A stretch of 64,000 nucleotides of DNA from Polydactylus sextarius (lineage: Eukaryota > Chordata > Actinopteri > Polynemidae). A program made the translations under genes and the position numbers. The stretch covers positions 18,971,514-19,035,513 of the forward strand of contig CM028916.1 in the NCBI GenBank assembly GCA_016801845.1, written 5' to 3'. Each line of letters starts with the position of its first letter. The stretch's first letter is position 1. The notes beneath the pieces are model-generated. The model was not told the origin of the DNA and did not search any database. It saw only the letters and a program-made list of their open reading frames with translations. Below, in pieces: positions 48,193 through 57,718 of this stretch.

Positions 48193-49334
48193 AAGGCCAA
48201 GCCTCTATGTCCCTGATGCCTTCATCAGGGTTATTTGTCAAACTTAAGAAACCTCCTCATGGAGTCTCAGAAGACTTTTTTATAACTGCGTGGTGCCCTT
48301 TGTGACAAGCAAACTAAATTTATGTGCAGAATTGCGTGTCTCTTTAACGATGAAGAGATTAAGAAAGTCCTAAATCCAGATGGGCTCCTCGGATCCCTCG
48401 GGAGGATGATGTTAGAGGTTGCCTGCTAATGAAGCAAAAAATGAAAATGTCCTGTCAAATCGAAATATCAACTTAGGCTACACCTGTTGTTGGAAAAGGC
48501 AAATGATACCCAGTACTTTCACTGCTTCTGTTGTTCTCACCAGCTGTGGATCAAATAGTCACTGTAGGAGATTTTTGTTGGAAGTGTCTGACTGATCTCC
48601 TCGCCTTTCTCCCTCTGACATTTTAAGCTCAGCTCTTTTTTTTTTTTCTGTCCTGCTGTGCCGCAAACTGATGTCCTCACTGCACCTACTCTCCCGTGGT
48701 CTTTCCTCTTTTTCTCTTTTTTTCTGCTCTTCTTGACAGTGACAGCCTTTCATAAGGCCAAACCTCCAAATGCAAACAACAAAAATATATTCAGTTGTCC
48801 TCCAGGACATTTAGTCACAGTCTGAAATTATTCTTTATATGAATTCATCTCCTTTCCAATTTAATATAAAATATAAGAAATATAAAATATTATTTCACTA
48901 TAAAGGCTGTTAATGATTCAGGAGATAAAGGTTTTCATAAGTTTTAGCTTAATTCTTCTGTAAGGTTGTTTCTAAAGAAACCCATTTATAAACTGACCAG
49001 TGGTCAGTGAAATACACTGGAGTCTGGGTCTCTTGGCCTTTCTCCCCTTTCTTTCTCTGTAGGTTTGTGAACGTGTCTGTGTGAGTTGTCTGCTGTTGAT
49101 AAATGTCCAGCCATAAGCTTGGTGGCTACAGTCGAGTGGATCTCACTTCACCTGAGGCCCGACTCTCATAAAATAAGATTAGTCGATTACTAAGCTAAAC
49201 TTTGGGTTCAACTCATGCTTTCCTGTCTATAAAACAAAGTCACATGCCCATAAATAGTTTCCTATCCTATAGCAAGTTCATATTTTAAGCCTTCTGCCCT
49301 TTACATTAATGAGTTTACTTTCAGATATTATTCA

Positions 49335-49363
49335 GGGAGGAGGGGTTAGGCGGGTAGGGGGGG
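49335..49363 (+). other. Canonical G-quadruplex motif
   Basis: Four G runs of 3, 4, 3 and 7 (49335-37, 49342-45, 49352-54, 49357-63) are separated by loops of 4, 6 and 2 bases, satisfying the G3+N1-7 rule. It is on the coding strand, so both the DNA and the pre-mRNA of intron 5 could fold. Confidence 0.7.
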
Positions 49364-50309
49364 CAGTGTGGCATTCGCAATATCTGTTTATGGTCATGAA
49401 AAAACTACAGCAAAAAATGTACAACAAATGTGACTGTCATCACTAGTTCATTAAAGTTCTCCGCAAGTTGGTAAATAAGGTTCTTATAGTGACAAGACAG
49501 TGTTTGGTCATGTATACAGTCACAAGTAGAAGTTAATTCATGCATTGATGAGATTTTGTACCTTTCTTTTTTTTAATGAATTCAGGAGACAGGACACAGA
49601 TGTGACACAGCACTGAGATATTGATAAAATAAAGAATACACATATCAATTTTAGGTCCGTTCTGTGTCTGAATGGGAATGTTTGTGACAAGCAAGTTTAT
49701 TTAAAATAGCTGTGTCTGAAAATATCTGATAAGGTTGGAAGGAGTCGAAATACATGGGCGACAATAGCAATAGTCTGTAAACTGTGGATGGGAAATATTT
49801 TAAAAAGCACATTTTCACTATGTGAGGCCTTATGTTACTGAGAAGAAGTGCAAACTTCAGCACTGTCATACACCTATTAAATTTAGCCAGCAGGGGGTTG
49901 CACATTTGGACAATGGTAACCACAGTATATCACAGTTTCTGTACTTGAGGCACATTTGTGGAAATCCCTGAGCCAATAGCATCGTCTCCATCTCACATTG
50001 TTCTGCAATAAAGATTCAGTAATAGACATGTAACAGTTAAAGATGCCATTACAATTTTACATTCAGTGTGTACAGAGAGCTGTCGATATTAAAATCTAAT
50101 ACAACGTTGTTGGAGCTTGAGTTTCCAGTGAAAAGCGTCAATGAGAGTTTACTTTTGTTTTCTAGGAGCTGAATTTAATGCAAAGCCGGTTTCAGTTATT
50201 GCTCAGGAGCAATTTCTCACTTTATTATTACCAAATAAGCATAACAGTTTATTTTTCTTTATCAGTGGATAATCATAATTACATTTTCTCTTTGTTTTGT
50301 TTCCTTCAG

Positions 50310-50460
50310 GTAACATCAGAAACACGGAGCGGCTGAGCTTATGACAAGCAGCAGAGCTACAAGATTATGGTGACAGCCTTTGACTGTGGTCAGAAGAGAG
50401 CAAAGGAGGATGTGGCCGTGCATATTGATGTCAAGCCTGTCTGCAAACCTGGATGGCAAG
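50310..50460 (+). CDS. clstn2: Calsyntenin-2 exon 6 (cadherin repeat 2, end) with +1 frameshift
   Basis: After completing the split glycine codon the exon reads NIRNTERLS, matching calsyntenin-2. The frame then breaks: in the incoming frame a TGA follows at once (50342-50344). One base later the expected sequence resumes from 50340 as YDKQQSYKIMVTAFDCGQKR, then VAVHIDVKPVCKPGWQ. The exon therefore has one surplus base, most simply one of the two T at 50339-50340. Observed length is 151 nt; the phase 1-1 structure of its neighbours requires 150. AFDCG is the repeat 2 equivalent of AYDCG. VKPVCKPGWQ leads into the LNS region and lacks the usual cadherin linker motif, as in the family. The acceptor is CTTCAG (50304-50309) and the donor GTCAGA at 50461. 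The lesion may be an assembly or read error or a real allele. Confidence 0.9.
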
Positions 50461-50857
50461 GTCAGAGATAAAGGAATAGCCGCTGCAATAATTCCTTAAT
50501 TCACCTCGCAATACTTGATAATGAAATGTACTTTTTTCCATGTCAGAAGAAAGTGCACTGACATATTGTTTAAGGTACTTAAGTGTAAGCAGTAGCATCA
50601 AAATTAAAGCAGGCAATTCAGTGCGGTTTTTGAGCACATCCTTTCCCTTGAGGGAATTGTGTTTCATTTTAGATCGAATGCCTCTTGCAGAAATCAGAAG
50701 ACCTGACAAAAATCTCCAGAGGAAAAGTTGACTGGAGTGCGTATGTGTTTTTTTTTTTTTCCTCCTTTAACATGCCAGCAGCCTGGCATTTGAGCCACCT
50801 CGTCTCTCCTGCTGCTTCACCTGTCAGCACTGACAGCATCTCAGGATTCAGGAATGA

Positions 50858-50990
50858 AAGCGGAAGACAGAAAGATAAGAGAGGAGAGGGAAAAGAGAAG
50901 GAAAGAGAGATTAAAAAGCGGATGAATGAACAGGCAACTCAAGGGAGGGAAGAGAGAAACAAAGAGAAGGAGAGAGGTGATAGTTGTTCT
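50858..50990 (+). repeat. Purine-rich (GA) tract
   Basis: AGAAAGATAAGAGAGGAGAG-type sequence of mostly A and G, low in complexity, in intron 6. Confidence 0.75.
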
Positions 50991-52244
50991 TACAGTTGTA
51001 AAGAATTGTGTGGAGAGATAAATGATCTGACTGGGATAAATCTTTCTATGTATCAATAACTAAAGCCCCAGCAAACCGCTGTACTGACTTTATATTCAAG
51101 ACCAGATCTTCTTAACAGTATTATTAATTCACATCATATTCTTGTAACACTCCAAGATAAATCGAGCCAAGGATGACACAAAACAACTCTTGGTTATTCA
51201 TGAACTAAATCATTTTTCTTTGCCAATTTCTACATAGACAGAAAACCAGATATATTCAAAACTTTTATTACAGACAGCTGAGAGATGATCGAAAACAAGG
51301 AGGATGAAGATGTGCCAAAAGTTCTTTCTGAAGAGAAAAAGTTGTAGTTGTAGTTTGGTCTTTTGTCTTAACCCCAAAGCCAAGGAAATAGGTTCTTCTG
51401 GAAGATAATAGGAAGGTAATAGAAATCGAATCAGAATCTGCATTTTTATTTCAATCAGTCTAGAACATTATTATGAAAGTAGTTACTGAGGTTTCCAAAT
51501 TGCAAATGTTGTTTTAATTGCAACAATCAGTTCTAACTGGCTGGACAGTTTTAAGCTATGCAACAATGCAACTGCCACAAGCTGACTATAAACAAAATAT
51601 AGATTCAAGTACATACTGAACAACAACAACAACAGAAACTCTCTGAGGGCAGGAACCTGCCTGACAGATGAAATGGGGGCAATCAGGGGCACATTTGAAA
51701 ACAACTTAGATAAACAAATCCACATTTTATCAGCACACTGTTCAAAATCTCCATCATCCTCAGTGGAAATTGCGCTCTTGCATTAAGATTCACATTGTGT
51801 GTTTTCCATGGTGTGAATAAGTGTATATAATGGTTGGATGATGAAATTGCTAGATATCCTTCTACCTGTCTAATGGCATCATATAATTTCATTTTATTAT
51901 GAGAGAATAATTTCTCACATGTTAACAAAGGAGAGACTGTTTCCATGCAGAGCAGAGAGAGGTCCTGCTGAATCACAAAATTAGAGATGCACAAAGAGCT
52001 TGTTGAAATAATTTCATGCCACAAACAAAAGCAATGCCAAATTTCTTTTTTACTATATTGACTGAAATAATCCAGCCTGTAGCACGTCCCCACCTTTGGT
52101 AAAGGATTGTGAAATGTTATTTTTTTTTCTTTTTTTGTAGATAAAATCAACTGAATTAAACCATGTATTATGCCCCCAGCCTCCCTAGCCCCACATTGAG
52201 CCGTCCCACCGCTGTCCCATCGTAATATATCAATTTTCTCCCAT

Positions 52245-53050
52245 CTCTGTTAGCAATTTGATTGATACTGTTTCCCACACTCGTTCACTCATGTGTGCCC
52301 TTGACATTGTCCCTCCCAAATTACTTAAAGAAACCATTAGCATTATTAGACCCTCTTGATTTTATCAACCAGTCCCACTCGTCAGCCTGTGTTTGTCAAA
52401 CCACAGAGTGGCCTCAGTTCAGCTCCTTCTAAAAAACACACACTTGGATCCTTGCCTACCAGTGAACTACGGACCTGTCTCTAAGTTACCTTTTACATCA
52501 AATATTTTACAATATTACTTTGTAATTAAATTGTATAAATGGTTGGAAAAATACCAGTCAGGTTTTCATCATAAACAGAGCACCAGCACAGCGTTCCTCT
52601 GGGTCATGAATGATATTCTCATGAAGTTAGACCATGGTTGAATTTAGTCATTTTACTATTTATAGATTTGTCTTCACCCATTGATACTATAGACCATCCT
52701 ATTCTAACTGATGAGTTAGAGAAATTAAGTAGAATATCTAGTATGACACTGAAATGCTTTAATTTTGATTTCAATCAGATATCCATTGGTGTTGGTGGGG
52801 TACTTCAATTTTTGGGCCTATTTTATTTTCATCATACATGTTTGTGTTTGGTTATTTGATCTAGAAATTTAGTTGTATGTTTTGTCTCAGCGATGTTCAT
52901 TATACGCAACTACTCTTATGTGCACTTTTTGTGTTCTGCTGCTATGTCTCATTATATATTGTTGCTTTTATTGTGTTCTTTTAGCTTTTATTCTTTTGTA
53001 AAGCACTTTGTAACCTAGGTTTAAGGAGATATTTTAAAATACAAATATAT
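52245..53050 (+). mobile_element. L2-type LINE, internally deleted, broken
   Basis: Frames in this stretch match the N-terminal half of a fish LINE reverse transcriptase: CALDIVPPKLLKE near 52300, LLKNTHLDPCLPVNYGPVSK from 52423 (family LLKKP.LDP....NYRPISNLPF), KYQSGFHHKQSTSTAF near 52551 (family YQSGFR..HSTETAL) and, after a stop at 52639, LFIDLSSPIDTIDHPIL (family LDLSAAFDTVDH, containing the first catalytic Asp). Downstream the palm and C-terminal coding parts are missing; the sequence jumps to an L2-like 3' end (GTAAAGCACTTTGTAACCT near 53000). Stops and deletion make it inactive. It is in sense orientation within intron 6. Confidence 0.85.
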
Positions 53051-53889
53051 TTCTTTTCTTACTTTTAGTGATGTTACAGACAAGAGCCAGAGAGCACTTA
53101 CTGAGAATAACAAGAATGCCATTTGTTTAGGCTTGAAGGAAATGTCAGTGCACTTCAGAGTGGTGGAGCTGGAGACAGTAATAATATAATAATCTTGAGA
53201 AAAATGGTCTGAAATACTATTGTATGTAAATGTCATCTTCATGTAGACATCTGACCTATTGATTTTTTAAAAATGAAAGAGAGGGTTTAAGAGTGGAAGA
53301 GAAGTTTATTTTTGATCCAAAAACTTACAGATTTATACAACATAAAATCTCAGACAGCAAAATAAAAACTGGATCTGATAAGTTCAAGGTCTTGCATTTA
53401 CAGACCGCGAGTGGTGCCAGACATTTTTTAACTCACTGCATTTAATCCACAGAGAAACACTTGGTGTTATCACGTTAACATCCTCATCAGTGTTACAATG
53501 ATTCTTTGCAACTTGGTTTTAAAGGGGGCCATACTCTTTTACTCTGGTAAATCCATTAATCCACTGCATCTTAAAGCCACGAATAAAGTATAATGTGGTC
53601 ATGCAAACAAACATGACGTCCATTGTGCACATAACCTTATTTATCCTCTGTGTGTAAAGGTCAGCAGTGCTTCTGTTTTGTTGAAGGAGGCTCTCTGGCA
53701 TAAATGGAAGCTAAATATGTTTCACTCCACCTCAGTTCTCATTTCAACACGCCTACCTGTTCACAGTCCATGTCTTTCTTTGTGAATGTTTGTCTCAGGA
53801 GACTTGATATCATATTCTGTAGGCTTTGCTAGAGCTGCCAGGTGCCACCTACACACAGACACACACAGACACGTGGTGTATATATAGGT

Positions 53890-53956
53890 CCAGTAACATG
53901 ACAGGTAGTTACAAGGAGGGGAGCACCCATTTCTACCAAGCCTGTCATGTTACTGG
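53890..53956. repeat. Perfect 16-bp inverted repeat, 35-bp spacer
   Basis: CCAGTAACATGACAGG (53890-53905) is the exact reverse complement of CCTGTCATGTTACTGG (53941-53956). The pairing stops abruptly on both sides. It could be a MITE core or a local inversion-duplication. Confidence 0.9.
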
Positions 53957-54319
53957 GCAAGAGAGGGAAAGAGAAAAGAGAGGGAATTGAGAAACATAAA
54001 TAAGAGACAAGGTGAAGGCTAACTAAAAATAGGCTTTTTTCTACACTACAGTATAGAAACAACATGTTACTGATGCTTAGAAGCACCAGAATGTATGCAC
54101 TTTATAAAGTTGATGAAAGTACTAGATGCCTGAAGAAAAGGGTCGGCTGAGGGAAATCTTCAACGGGAGGAAACTGGAAAAGAGCAGCTGCCCAATTTTT
54201 GAGCTGTGAGCAATCATCGGGTGTCATTTTCACTCACAGAAACAATGGCAGCTGTTTGTTATGTGGTGTTGTGAACCGCTTACTAAATACAAACTACTGA
54301 ATACATTTTGGTCCTGCAG

Positions 54320-54505
54320 GTTGGAACAAGCGTGTGGACTATGAGCCAGGGACTGGGAGCAAGCAACTGTTCCCCAAGATGCACCTGGAAACCTGTGGTG
54401 GTCCCCTGTCTGGCGTGAAAGCAATGGTGGAGCTGCAAACCAACCACATCGGAAAGGGCTGTGACCGTGAAACATACTCTGAAAAGTCTCTGCAAAAACT
54501 CTGTG
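54320..54505 (+). CDS. clstn2: Calsyntenin-2 exon 7 (start of LNS/LamG-like domain)
   Basis: The exon completes a split glycine codon and reads WNKRVDYEPGTGS, LFPKMHLETC, MVELQTNHIGKGCDRETY and SEKSLQKLCG (last codon split). GW..RI/VEYEPG.G and HIGKGCDR.TYSE are calsyntenin signatures marking the beginning of the laminin-G/neurexin-like (LNS) domain. The cysteines in LETC, KGCD and KLCG are family-conserved. The acceptor is CCTGCAG (54313-54319) and the donor is GTAAGT at 54506, a full consensus. Length is 186 nt (62 codons), phase 1-1. The open frames on the opposite strand across this exon are its shadows. Confidence 0.97.
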
Positions 54506-55551
54506 GTAAGTAAGGAGACATAACCATCTGCAGAAGGATTGAGAGAACAAGAAAAAAGCTGTGAAACGAAATAAAATGCCTTGTGAGGTGCTTTTTAGGA
54601 GTAAAGGGCTATGAGGGAGCAAAGAGTAGAAATAATAATGAGAGAGAAGGAAAAATTTAATGCAGAGAAGAAATTACTCCTTGACGTCTTAACCTCTGTA
54701 GTATATTAATGTGCCAATATCCAGAGGCGTTTTGATCCTGGAGACTATTTTTGAATTTCATCTTTTATTTTAAATGAAATTTTAAATGTCATTCCAAACT
54801 GAAACATCTGCTCATTATTACTTTTAGATTATATACCCTGGAACACGACTTCACACAGTTACATACACAGAATGTGTCAAACACAAATATGACACTGTTA
54901 TTTATTATTGTCAATAATGAGAATCTTCCTCTTGAGCAGCTCTAATTAGATTGTTTCTGAAAGAACAAATTAGAAGCCTGACAATATTATGAGCTGCACC
55001 ATTCAACATAGTTAACACATTATAACACCTCGTTTAAATGAAAATAAAAACTGCAAAAAAAAACATAAAAAAACAAAACTACAATATTTTGATCGTGAGG
55101 TCAGATCATCTTGACTGTTCACAAATTTTAATTAATTACAAGAGGAGCAGTTAACAAAGACGGAGGGACTGGAGGAGCTGGAGATGTGCTTTATTTGAGT
55201 AATGAGTAACATCAGTCATCATACTGTGTCAAAACCTAAGTACTTGTTGGCAGTAGAAATATCAAGCAGACTAATACAGAGCAATGGTATTATGATATTT
55301 GTTACCACAACAGGTTCTCTAATATCACATTACAATATATGTATTATTCTTATCAAAGACATCCTTCTTTAGACAGCTGTGTTTGATTCAACACACAACA
55401 TTAGGGCATGAACTGACACAAGGACCTAGTGGTATTCAGACACATCACACAGGTGTAAAGAACATAAAGCCCACACAAGCAATCTGTGTCCAGGTTTATT
55501 CTCTGTGGAGTTGTCTTGACAGTCCCACTATCTTCTGACTGGCACATCCAG
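54506..55551 (+). other. clstn2: clstn2 intron 7
   Basis: This 1,046 bp AT-rich intron has a GTAAGT donor and a CATCCAG acceptor. I see no repeat, exon or RNA gene in it. Confidence 0.93.
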
Positions 55552-55809
55552 GTGCAGCATCAGGCAGCACTGACCTGCTTCCTGCCCCCAACCCTTCCAC
55601 AAACTGGACGGCGTCTCTGCTGACTGACAGTGGGCGAGACAGCGACCTCATCTACCGATTCGATGGACATCAGGCTGCTAATGTCCCAGACCACGTGGTG
55701 CCCCAAAACCTGACAGACCAGTTCACCATAGCAACATGGATGAAACACGGGCCCAGCCCAGGTCTCAGAGCTGAGAAGGAGACCTTACTGTGTAACTCTG
55801 ACAAGACCG
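55552..55809 (+). CDS. clstn2: Calsyntenin-2 exon 8 (LNS domain)
   Basis: This is the longest exon here (258 nt, 86 codons, phase 1-1). It reads GAASGSTDLLPAPNPSTNWT, then SLLTDS, DLIYRFDGHQAANVPDHVVP, NLTDQFTIATWMKHGPSPG and EKETLLCNSDKT, ending in a split glutamate codon. NLTDQFTI..WMKHGPSPG and ILCNSDKT fit calsyntenin-2 specifically; calsyntenin-1 and -3 differ around HGP. F.I..WMKHG is the core beta-strand of a LamG/concanavalin-like fold. NWT and NLT are N-glycosylation sequons. The acceptor is CATCCAG (55545-55551) and the donor is GTGAGA at 55810. The opposite-strand frame at 55560-55748 is a shadow. Confidence 0.98.
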
Positions 55810-56429
55810 GTGAGAAATAATTTCATATTTGCTCAATGTTGAGATGCAAAAACTGGAAATGATAATATCATTCATATTAACATTTGACGTTTATGCCTCC
55901 TACATTTTAGCACCAGTATTTCCCTATTTTAGGCAACTGTTGATACTTTGTGCCCTTTTAGTAAAACTCAAACATTTTATACTTTGATTTCCCCCTGTGT
56001 TCAGCATTGCAAAGAGGACGTGCAATAAACACTGCATGATCAAAATAACAAGATAATTAAGACTGAGACTGAAGCCCACAAAAGCAAATGCTCTTTGAAA
56101 CTTTAAACATTTCTTTCCCTATTGCATGTCTGAACTGAGCTGCCTGAACTGTGTAATTAGGCAAGCCATCTGCAAATTGCACGCTCTCACAATGGTTTCA
56201 CAGATGGCTTATTAGCTTAGGAAACGTGTAGTCTGATCTTGTAATGCGAAACTGTAGAGAAGTTTGTGTTAGACCACAAGAATCTTACAACCCTTTGTTC
56301 CATTTAGTGTTTTGGCGAAAGAATATGACTAATGTCCGAAGGCTCAGCATAAAGGACAGAGTGGTAATGCTGTGTGACGAAATGGCCTAATATTGAGTCC
56401 CATCATTGCCCTGAATAAGATGATATTAG

Positions 56430-56476
56430 GGGTGGGTGATATGGTCAAAAATTATTATCATAATTATTATTACCGC
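56430..56476 (+). mobile_element. Possible hAT-type terminal repeat (MITE end)
   Basis: GGGGTGGGTGATATGGTCAA followed by AATTATTATCATAATT resembles the 5' terminus of widespread fish hAT elements (GGGCTGGGCGATATGG type). The opposite end is not found, so only this end is annotated. Confidence 0.4.
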
Positions 56477-56734
56477 ATAGCCCAATCTATCTGTATAGCA
56501 ACACGACAGTATAACTACCATATCATTCATAACTTATACTCACATTTACCCCACTGAGTCAAACCTTTCTCTAATGTTTTACCCATAAAACATCCTATAT
56601 TTTGGGAAGAAATGGTACTCAGCTCTTTCTGTGGTAGAATTTTGTACAGTTTAAGATGTTATCATTCATTTAGACAGAACAATGGTGGACCCTGATATTC
56701 CAATATGAGATTTTTTGCACAATACAGTGGTATG

Positions 56735-56765
56735 GACAGACTACAAATTATTATTGTAGTCTGTC
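56735..56765. repeat. Perfect 12-bp hairpin
   Basis: GACAGACTACAA (56735-56746) pairs exactly with TTGTAGTCTGTC (56754-56765) around a 7-base AT loop. Confidence 0.85.
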
Positions 56766-57289
56766 TACTATAATGGTTAAAAAATGAAATGGAACTAACT
56801 AGCTCTTTGTGACCTTTGTCATAATAAAATCAACTCATGTTTTATTCCATTTGTGGCATCCAGAGCCCCATCACTGCAGAGTTGTGTGCTACTTAGGAGT
56901 GAATGTTGCAAAACACACAATTCACACAAGACTCTTTAGGTGTTTTATGAAAGCAAGTAGGACTCATTTCTCATTGCCAGACACATATCGGTAATCAAAA
57001 AATAGACGCACCGGCAGCCTGCTGTCTGTGACCACGCTCACTGGACCCTGTCTATCAGTCTGACTGCTGAGTTTTGATCGACCAATATCCTCTGAAAAGA
57101 GTTTGGTCTTTCACACAGCTGTACTGTATGAGCATTTTTCACTTGTAACTACAATCATCCCCAAAAGTAAATTTAAAGAGCAGGTGCCTCAGTTTATTGT
57201 ACTCGAAGTAGAGGGAGTGATGTGTTGTTTGATAATAAAGAATTATGTTAAATGTGGAATCATGCGTGTATGTGATGTTCTTGTTTCAG

Positions 57290-57411
57290 AGATGAACCGC
57301 CACCATTACTCTCTGTATGTTCACAACTGCCGCCTGGTGTTTCTGCTCAGGAGAGATTTCACTCAGGTCGACACTTTCAGACCAGCTGAGTTTCACTGGA
57401 AACTGGAGCAG
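57290..57411 (+). CDS. clstn2: Calsyntenin-2 exon 9 (LNS domain)
   Basis: The exon completes the split glutamate codon and reads MNRHHYSLYVHNCRLVFLLR, then RDF, VDTFRPAEFHWKLEQ, ending on a whole CAG codon. MNRHHY.LYVHNCRLVFLLR and DTFRPAEFHWKL.Q match calsyntenin-2; in calsyntenin-3 the equivalent stretch is quite different. It encodes internal strands of the LNS domain. The acceptor is TTTCAG (57284-57289) and the donor is GTGAGT at 57412, followed by TG-rich sequence. Length is 122 nt (40 whole codons plus two bases), phase 1-0. The next exon should begin with the V/I-C-D-x-E-W-H motif and is not in the window. Confidence 0.97.
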
Positions 57412-57614
57412 GTGAGTCGTGTGTGTATATGTGTGTGTGAGCTGATCTGTGTCCTATTTGAATGCGAGCATAGATCCAGGGTGATTTTCCACAGCAGGTG
57501 AAGGGCTATCATTATTTGTAAGGTGAAGTGAGAGGCTCTTCATACTAATTACCAGAGGCCCTTTCCTCTGCTCACTGTAGAAGATAACAGGGTAGAGGAC
57601 AATGTTATCCCACG

Positions 57615-57718
57615 CACACACTCACACACATGCACCCACTAACACATGCGCACAGCCACTATCTCACACACACACACGCACATCAACATTTGCACTCACT
57701 CTCACACATATACACACA
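57615..57718 (+). repeat. CA-rich low-complexity tract
   Basis: Short interrupted CA runs (CACACACTCACACACATGCA type), a decayed microsatellite. Confidence 0.85.

Larger units (their letters stand above)
44694..50309 (+). other. clstn2: clstn2 intron 5
   Basis: This 5.6 kb intron begins with a (TG)n run. It contains a diverged local duplication (45277-45318 versus 45401-45449), an AT/GTAT repeat near 46986-47018, a hAT-like antisense fragment at about 47890-48192, a short perfect hairpin at 48211-48230, and a G-quadruplex motif at 49335-49363. No coding exon was seen. The antisense open frame at 47354-47692 has no recognisable domain. Confidence 0.85.
50461..54319 (+). other. clstn2: clstn2 intron 6
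   Basis: This 3.9 kb intron ends at the acceptor CCTGCAG (54313-54319). It contains a purine-rich tract at 50858-50990, an L2-type LINE remnant at 52245-53050 and a 16-bp inverted repeat at 53890-53956. The antisense open frame at 51683-52150 (155 codons) has no domain and atypical composition. Nothing else is recognised. Confidence 0.88.
55810..57289 (+). other. clstn2: clstn2 intron 8
   Basis: This 1,480 bp intron runs from GTGAGA to TTTCAG. Near 56430 a GGGGTGGGTGATATGGTCAA motif resembles the terminus of fish hAT-type elements, and a 12-bp perfect hairpin lies at 56735-56765. Otherwise it is AT-rich with nothing recognised. Confidence 0.9.

Noticed and set aside
48211..48230. CCCTGATG-CCTT-CATCAGGG hairpin, terminator-like
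   Set aside because: An 8-bp stem without context in a eukaryotic intron; such hairpins occur by chance and it is not a bacterial terminator.
51683..52150. Antisense 155-codon open frame, longest in the window
   Set aside because: It has no domain, low-complexity aromatic/Ile-rich composition typical of AT-rich intron, and no splice context.
54230..54622. Three overlapping antisense open frames (62 to 130 codons)
   Set aside because: They lie opposite exon 7 and are shadows of its coding sequence.
55560..55748. Antisense 62-codon open frame
   Set aside because: It lies opposite exon 8, which has strong calsyntenin similarity on the plus strand.
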